Shown: one piece after another, positions 6,488-8,147 of the stretch | How the letters are laid out: each line of letters starts with the position of its first letter | How positions within the stretch are numbered: position 1 is the first letter of the stretch | The notes under the pieces: generated by a model | What the model saw: the letters and a program-made list of their open reading frames with translations, nothing else | The model's database searches: none | Told to the model about the DNA's origin: nothing | DNA from: a bacterium | GTDB taxonomy: Bacteria; Krumholzibacteriota; Krumholzibacteria; LZORAL124-64-63 | Length of the DNA: 8,147 nt | NCBI GenBank assembly: GCA_021767885.1 | Contig: JAASSM010000050.1 | Coordinates: 1-8,147, forward strand | Direction of reading: 5' to 3' | Translations under genes and position numbers: made by a program

Positions 6488-7540
6488 ATGTCTCGCCGCT
6501 CCAGCGCCCGCCTGGTCACGCTCCATCGCCGCCTGCGCCGGGGCGGCTATCGCCGGGCCCTGCTGCCGGTCCTGGCCCTCGCGCTCGCCCTCGGGACCGT
6601 CCTCGGCGCCGGCCCCGCTCGCGCCGGCGGCCTGGGGATCCCCACCCAGCGCGCCATCCTCGGGTTCGGGAACCTCGAGGAATTCACCGGCCTGCGGTTC
6701 AGCTTCCGTGATCACGACGTCCACCGCATCACGGGCGTCAACCTGACCCTCTGGATCCCCGAGGAGAGCCCCGGTGGCCGGTACACCGGCGTGGGCCTGA
6801 ACCTGGTGGGCGCCCGCGCCGCCCGGATGGACGGCATCCACGCCGGCCTGGTGGGCCTGGACGTGGCCGACCGCGGCACCGGGATCTTCCTGGGCGGCGT
6901 GGGCCTCGGGGGCGGCGACGTGGCGGGGATCGCCATCGGGGGCATCGGCCTCGGCGTGGACGACCTCACCGGCATCGGCCTCGGCACCCTCGGCGTGGGC
7001 GCCGACGACGTCACCGGCCTGGCCATCGGCGGCCTGGGCGCCGGCGTGAACGACCTCACCGGCATCGGCATCGGCGGGCTGGGCGTGGGCGCGGACAGGG
7101 TCACCGGCGTGGTGATCGGCGGCCTGGGCGCCGGCGTGGACTCCATGACGGGGCTGGGCCTCGGCGGCCTGGGCATCGGCGGCGACCGCTTGCACGGCCT
7201 CATGCTCGGCGGGCTGGGCGTGGGCGCCGACGAGCTGCACGGCGTGTTCGGCGGCCTGCTCGGGGTGGGCGGCGAGGAACTCCGCGGCCTGGGCCTGGGC
7301 GCCGCGGTGGGCGTGGAGGACGTGCACGGCGTCGCCCTGGCCGCAGGCTACCACCGCAGCGAGCGGCTTTACGGCCTGTCCACCGGCGTCTACAATCGGA
7401 CCGAGGAGGCCCACGGGGTGATGATCGGGCTGGTGAACTGGACCGAGACCCTCCATGGCCTGCAGATCGGCCTCCTCAACCGCGTGGGCAGCGGCCCGGC
7501 CGCGGCCCGCTGGCTGCCCGTCCTCAACGCTCGCTTCTGA
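6488..7540 (+). CDS. Secreted glycine-rich repeat protein, LA_2272-like surface repeat family, 350 aa
   Basis: The N-terminus has an Arg-rich n-region, a hydrophobic core (LLPVLALALALGTVLGA) and a PARA|GG cleavage site near residue 46, so it is exported. From about residue 116 to the end it is built of short repeats with an anchor glycine at 116, 132, 147, 162, 177, 192, 207, 222, 237, 252, 267, 281, 296, 310 and 324. The core unit is 15 residues, of form LGxGxDxxTGxxIGG. The C-terminus (HGVMIGLVNWTETLHGLQIG and LLNRVG...RWLPVLN) resembles the GLQIGLLN repeats of LA_2272-type surface proteins of Leptospira and Bacteroidota; their function is unknown. Regular small/hydrophobic repeats suggest a beta-solenoid or stacked hairpins at the cell surface (inference). 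The start at 6488 has GGAGG 8 nt upstream; in-frame ATGs at 6434 and 6461 have no such site. It is divergent from the regulator and 31 bp before an ABC ATPase gene. Confidence 0.88.
   Translation: MSRRSSARLVTLHRRLRRGGYRRALLPVLALALALGTVLGAGPARAGGLGIPTQRAILGFGNLEEFTGLRFSFRDHDVHRITGVNLTLWIPEESPGGRYTGVGLNLVGARAARMDGIHAGLVGLDVADRGTGIFLGGVGLGGGDVAGIAIGGIGLGVDDLTGIGLGTLGVGADDVTGLAIGGLGAGVNDLTGIGIGGLGVGADRVTGVVIGGLGAGVDSMTGLGLGGLGIGGDRLHGLMLGGLGVGADELHGVFGGLLGVGGEELRGLGLGAAVGVEDVHGVALAAGYHRSERLYGLSTGVYNRTEEAHGVMIGLVNWTETLHGLQIGLLNRVGSGPAAARWLPVLNARF
6899..7477 (+). repeat. Tandem 45-bp coding repeats (15-residue units)
   Basis: About nine units of 45 bp at 6899-7300 encode LGxGxDxxTGxxIGG-type repeats, then three or four more divergent units of 42-45 bp run to 7477. 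Adjacent units alternate between LGVGAD and LGAGV(D/N) types, so the best DNA match is at 90 bp. For example, a 24-bp block starting ATCGGCGGCCTGGG is identical at 7025 and 7115. The most uniform part (about 6989-7165) suggests fairly recent unit duplication. Confidence 0.85.
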
Positions 7541-7559
7541 CGCCGCCGGCGGCGGCGTC
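7539..7559 (+). other. Perfect hairpin overlapping the repeat-protein stop codon
   Basis: GACGCCGCC (7539-7547) pairs fully with GGCGGCGTC (7551-7559) around a 3-nt loop. The left arm includes the last two bases of the TGA stop. No T-run follows, so it is not a standard intrinsic terminator. The GTG start of the next gene lies 13 nt further on, so it may modulate read-through or translation of that gene. Confidence 0.45.
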
Positions 7560-7571
7560 CGCGGAGACGCC

Positions 7572-8147
7572 GTGCCCGCCCTGCTCACCGTCACCGACCT
7601 CGCCGTCCACGTCGGCGGGCGCCCCCTGCTCGCCGGCCTGGCGCTGGACCTCACCGCCGGCGAGGTGGTGGCCGTCCAGGGGCCCAGCGGGACGGGCAAG
7701 ACCACCCTGCTGCGGACGCTGGCCGCCCTGCAGGATCCCGCCGCCGGCGCGGTCCGCCTGCGCGGCGCCACGCCGGCGGAGCTGGGCTGGACCGCCTGGC
7801 GCCGTCAGGTCTGCCTCGCCTCCCAGCAGCCCGCCATCTTCCCCGGCAGCGTGGGCGAGAACCTGGCCCGCCCGTTCGGCTATCGCACCGCCGGCGCGGC
7901 CTTCCCGGCCGACCGCGCCCGCGCGCTCTGCGACCGCCTGCGCCTGGAGGACGTCGCCCTCGACCACGCCGCCAGCCAGCTCTCGGTGGGCCAGCAGCAG
8001 CGGCTGGCGCTGGTGCGCGTCCTGCTGCTCGAGCCCACGGTGCTGTTGCTGGACGAGCCCACCAGCGCCCTGGACCCCGCCGCCGCCGACCTGGTGGAGG
8101 CCCTGGTGCGCGAGGAGGTGATCGGCCGCGAGGCCGCCGCGCTCTGC
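7572..8147 (+). CDS. ABC transporter ATP-binding protein, FetA/YbbL-like (C-terminus beyond window)
   Basis: An open frame from GTG at 7572 runs to the right edge (192 codons, no stop). All nucleotide-binding-domain motifs visible so far are in order: Walker A GPSGTGKTT (37-45), Q-loop ASQQPAIFPGSVGENL (Gln85), signature LSVGQQQR (137-144), and Walker B plus D-loop VLLLDEPTSALD (157-168). Only the H-loop and the end are missing. The signature has Val for the usual second Gly (LSGGQ). The compact size and the QQPAIFPGSVGENL region recall FetA/YbbL-type ATPases, which work with a FetB/UPF0014 membrane partner in metal export or homeostasis; that assignment is tentative. No ATG is available; GGAGA 4 nt upstream supports GTG. 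It follows the repeat-protein gene by 31 bp on the same strand. Confidence 0.9.
   Translation, partial: MPALLTVTDLAVHVGGRPLLAGLALDLTAGEVVAVQGPSGTGKTTLLRTLAALQDPAAGAVRLRGATPAELGWTAWRRQVCLASQQPAIFPGSVGENLARPFGYRTAGAAFPADRARALCDRLRLEDVALDHAASQLSVGQQQRLALVRVLLLEPTVLLLDEPTSALDPAAADLVEALVREEVIGREAAALC

Noticed and set aside
5062..6519. A 485-residue minus-strand frame suggesting an N-terminal extension of the dehydrogenase
   Set aside because: The extra part is an out-of-frame reading of the regulator gene. The SDR starts at 5811 with GGAGGAG and an ATGA overlap.
6899..7300. CRISPR-like or VNTR array suggested by regular spacing
   Set aside because: The 45-bp units are contiguous, in frame and translate to a regular 15-residue protein repeat; there are no unique spacers between conserved repeats.
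6215..7771. Minus-strand open frame (518 codons) covering the repeat protein and the intergenic region
   Set aside because: Its apparent repeats (AHAQPAEA-like) are the complement of the plus-strand repeat. It would also cross the divergent promoter and part of two real genes.

Overview
The window is a very GC-rich stretch with strong G/C preference at third codon positions, from a Gram-negative (two-membrane) bacterium. The evidence for two membranes is a lipoprotein, a secreted probable outer-membrane protein and a surface-repeat protein with a Sec-type signal peptide. The gene families (GbsR/MarR regulator, FabH-like thiolase-fold enzyme, LA_2272-like repeat protein, lipocalin-like lipoprotein) recall the FCB-type or candidate phyla such as Gemmatimonadota, Krumholzibacteriota or Eisenbacteria. 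The taxon cannot be fixed from the sequence alone.

Layout: two divergent transcription units start from a 173-bp intergenic region (6315-6487). Leftward on the minus strand runs a tight seven-gene array: GbsR/MarR-type regulator (5808-6314), FabG-like short-chain dehydrogenase (5062-5811), FabH/KAS III-like enzyme (4056-5045), sodium:solute symporter (2522-4039), acyl-CoA synthetase (978-2525), lipocalin-like lipoprotein (429-950), and the N-terminal part of a secreted, probably outer-membrane protein that runs off the left edge (1-358). Two junctions are ATGA overlaps (regulator/dehydrogenase and symporter/ligase), two gaps are 16 bp, and one is 27 bp. The last gap, of 70 bp, holds a strong GC hairpin. 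Rightward on the plus strand are a secreted protein built from 15-residue glycine-rich repeats (6488-7540) and, 31 bp later, an ABC transporter ATPase (from 7572, cut by the right edge).

Working model (inference): the leftward array is a self-regulated cassette for taking up and activating an organic or fatty acid. The outer-membrane protein and lipocalin-like lipoprotein would handle the substrate at the envelope, the Na+ symporter would import it, the AMP-forming ligase would make the CoA thioester, and the KAS III-like enzyme and dehydrogenase would process the acyl group. The regulator would sense the substrate or product and bind nested TTTG/CAAA inverted repeats over its own promoter.

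The most unusual point is the KAS III-like enzyme. A gapless alignment to E. coli FabH places the catalytic Cys correctly, but the catalytic His is Thr and the catalytic Asn is Tyr. It is therefore unlikely to be an ordinary decarboxylating condensing enzyme. No RNA genes, CRISPR arrays or insertion sequences were seen.
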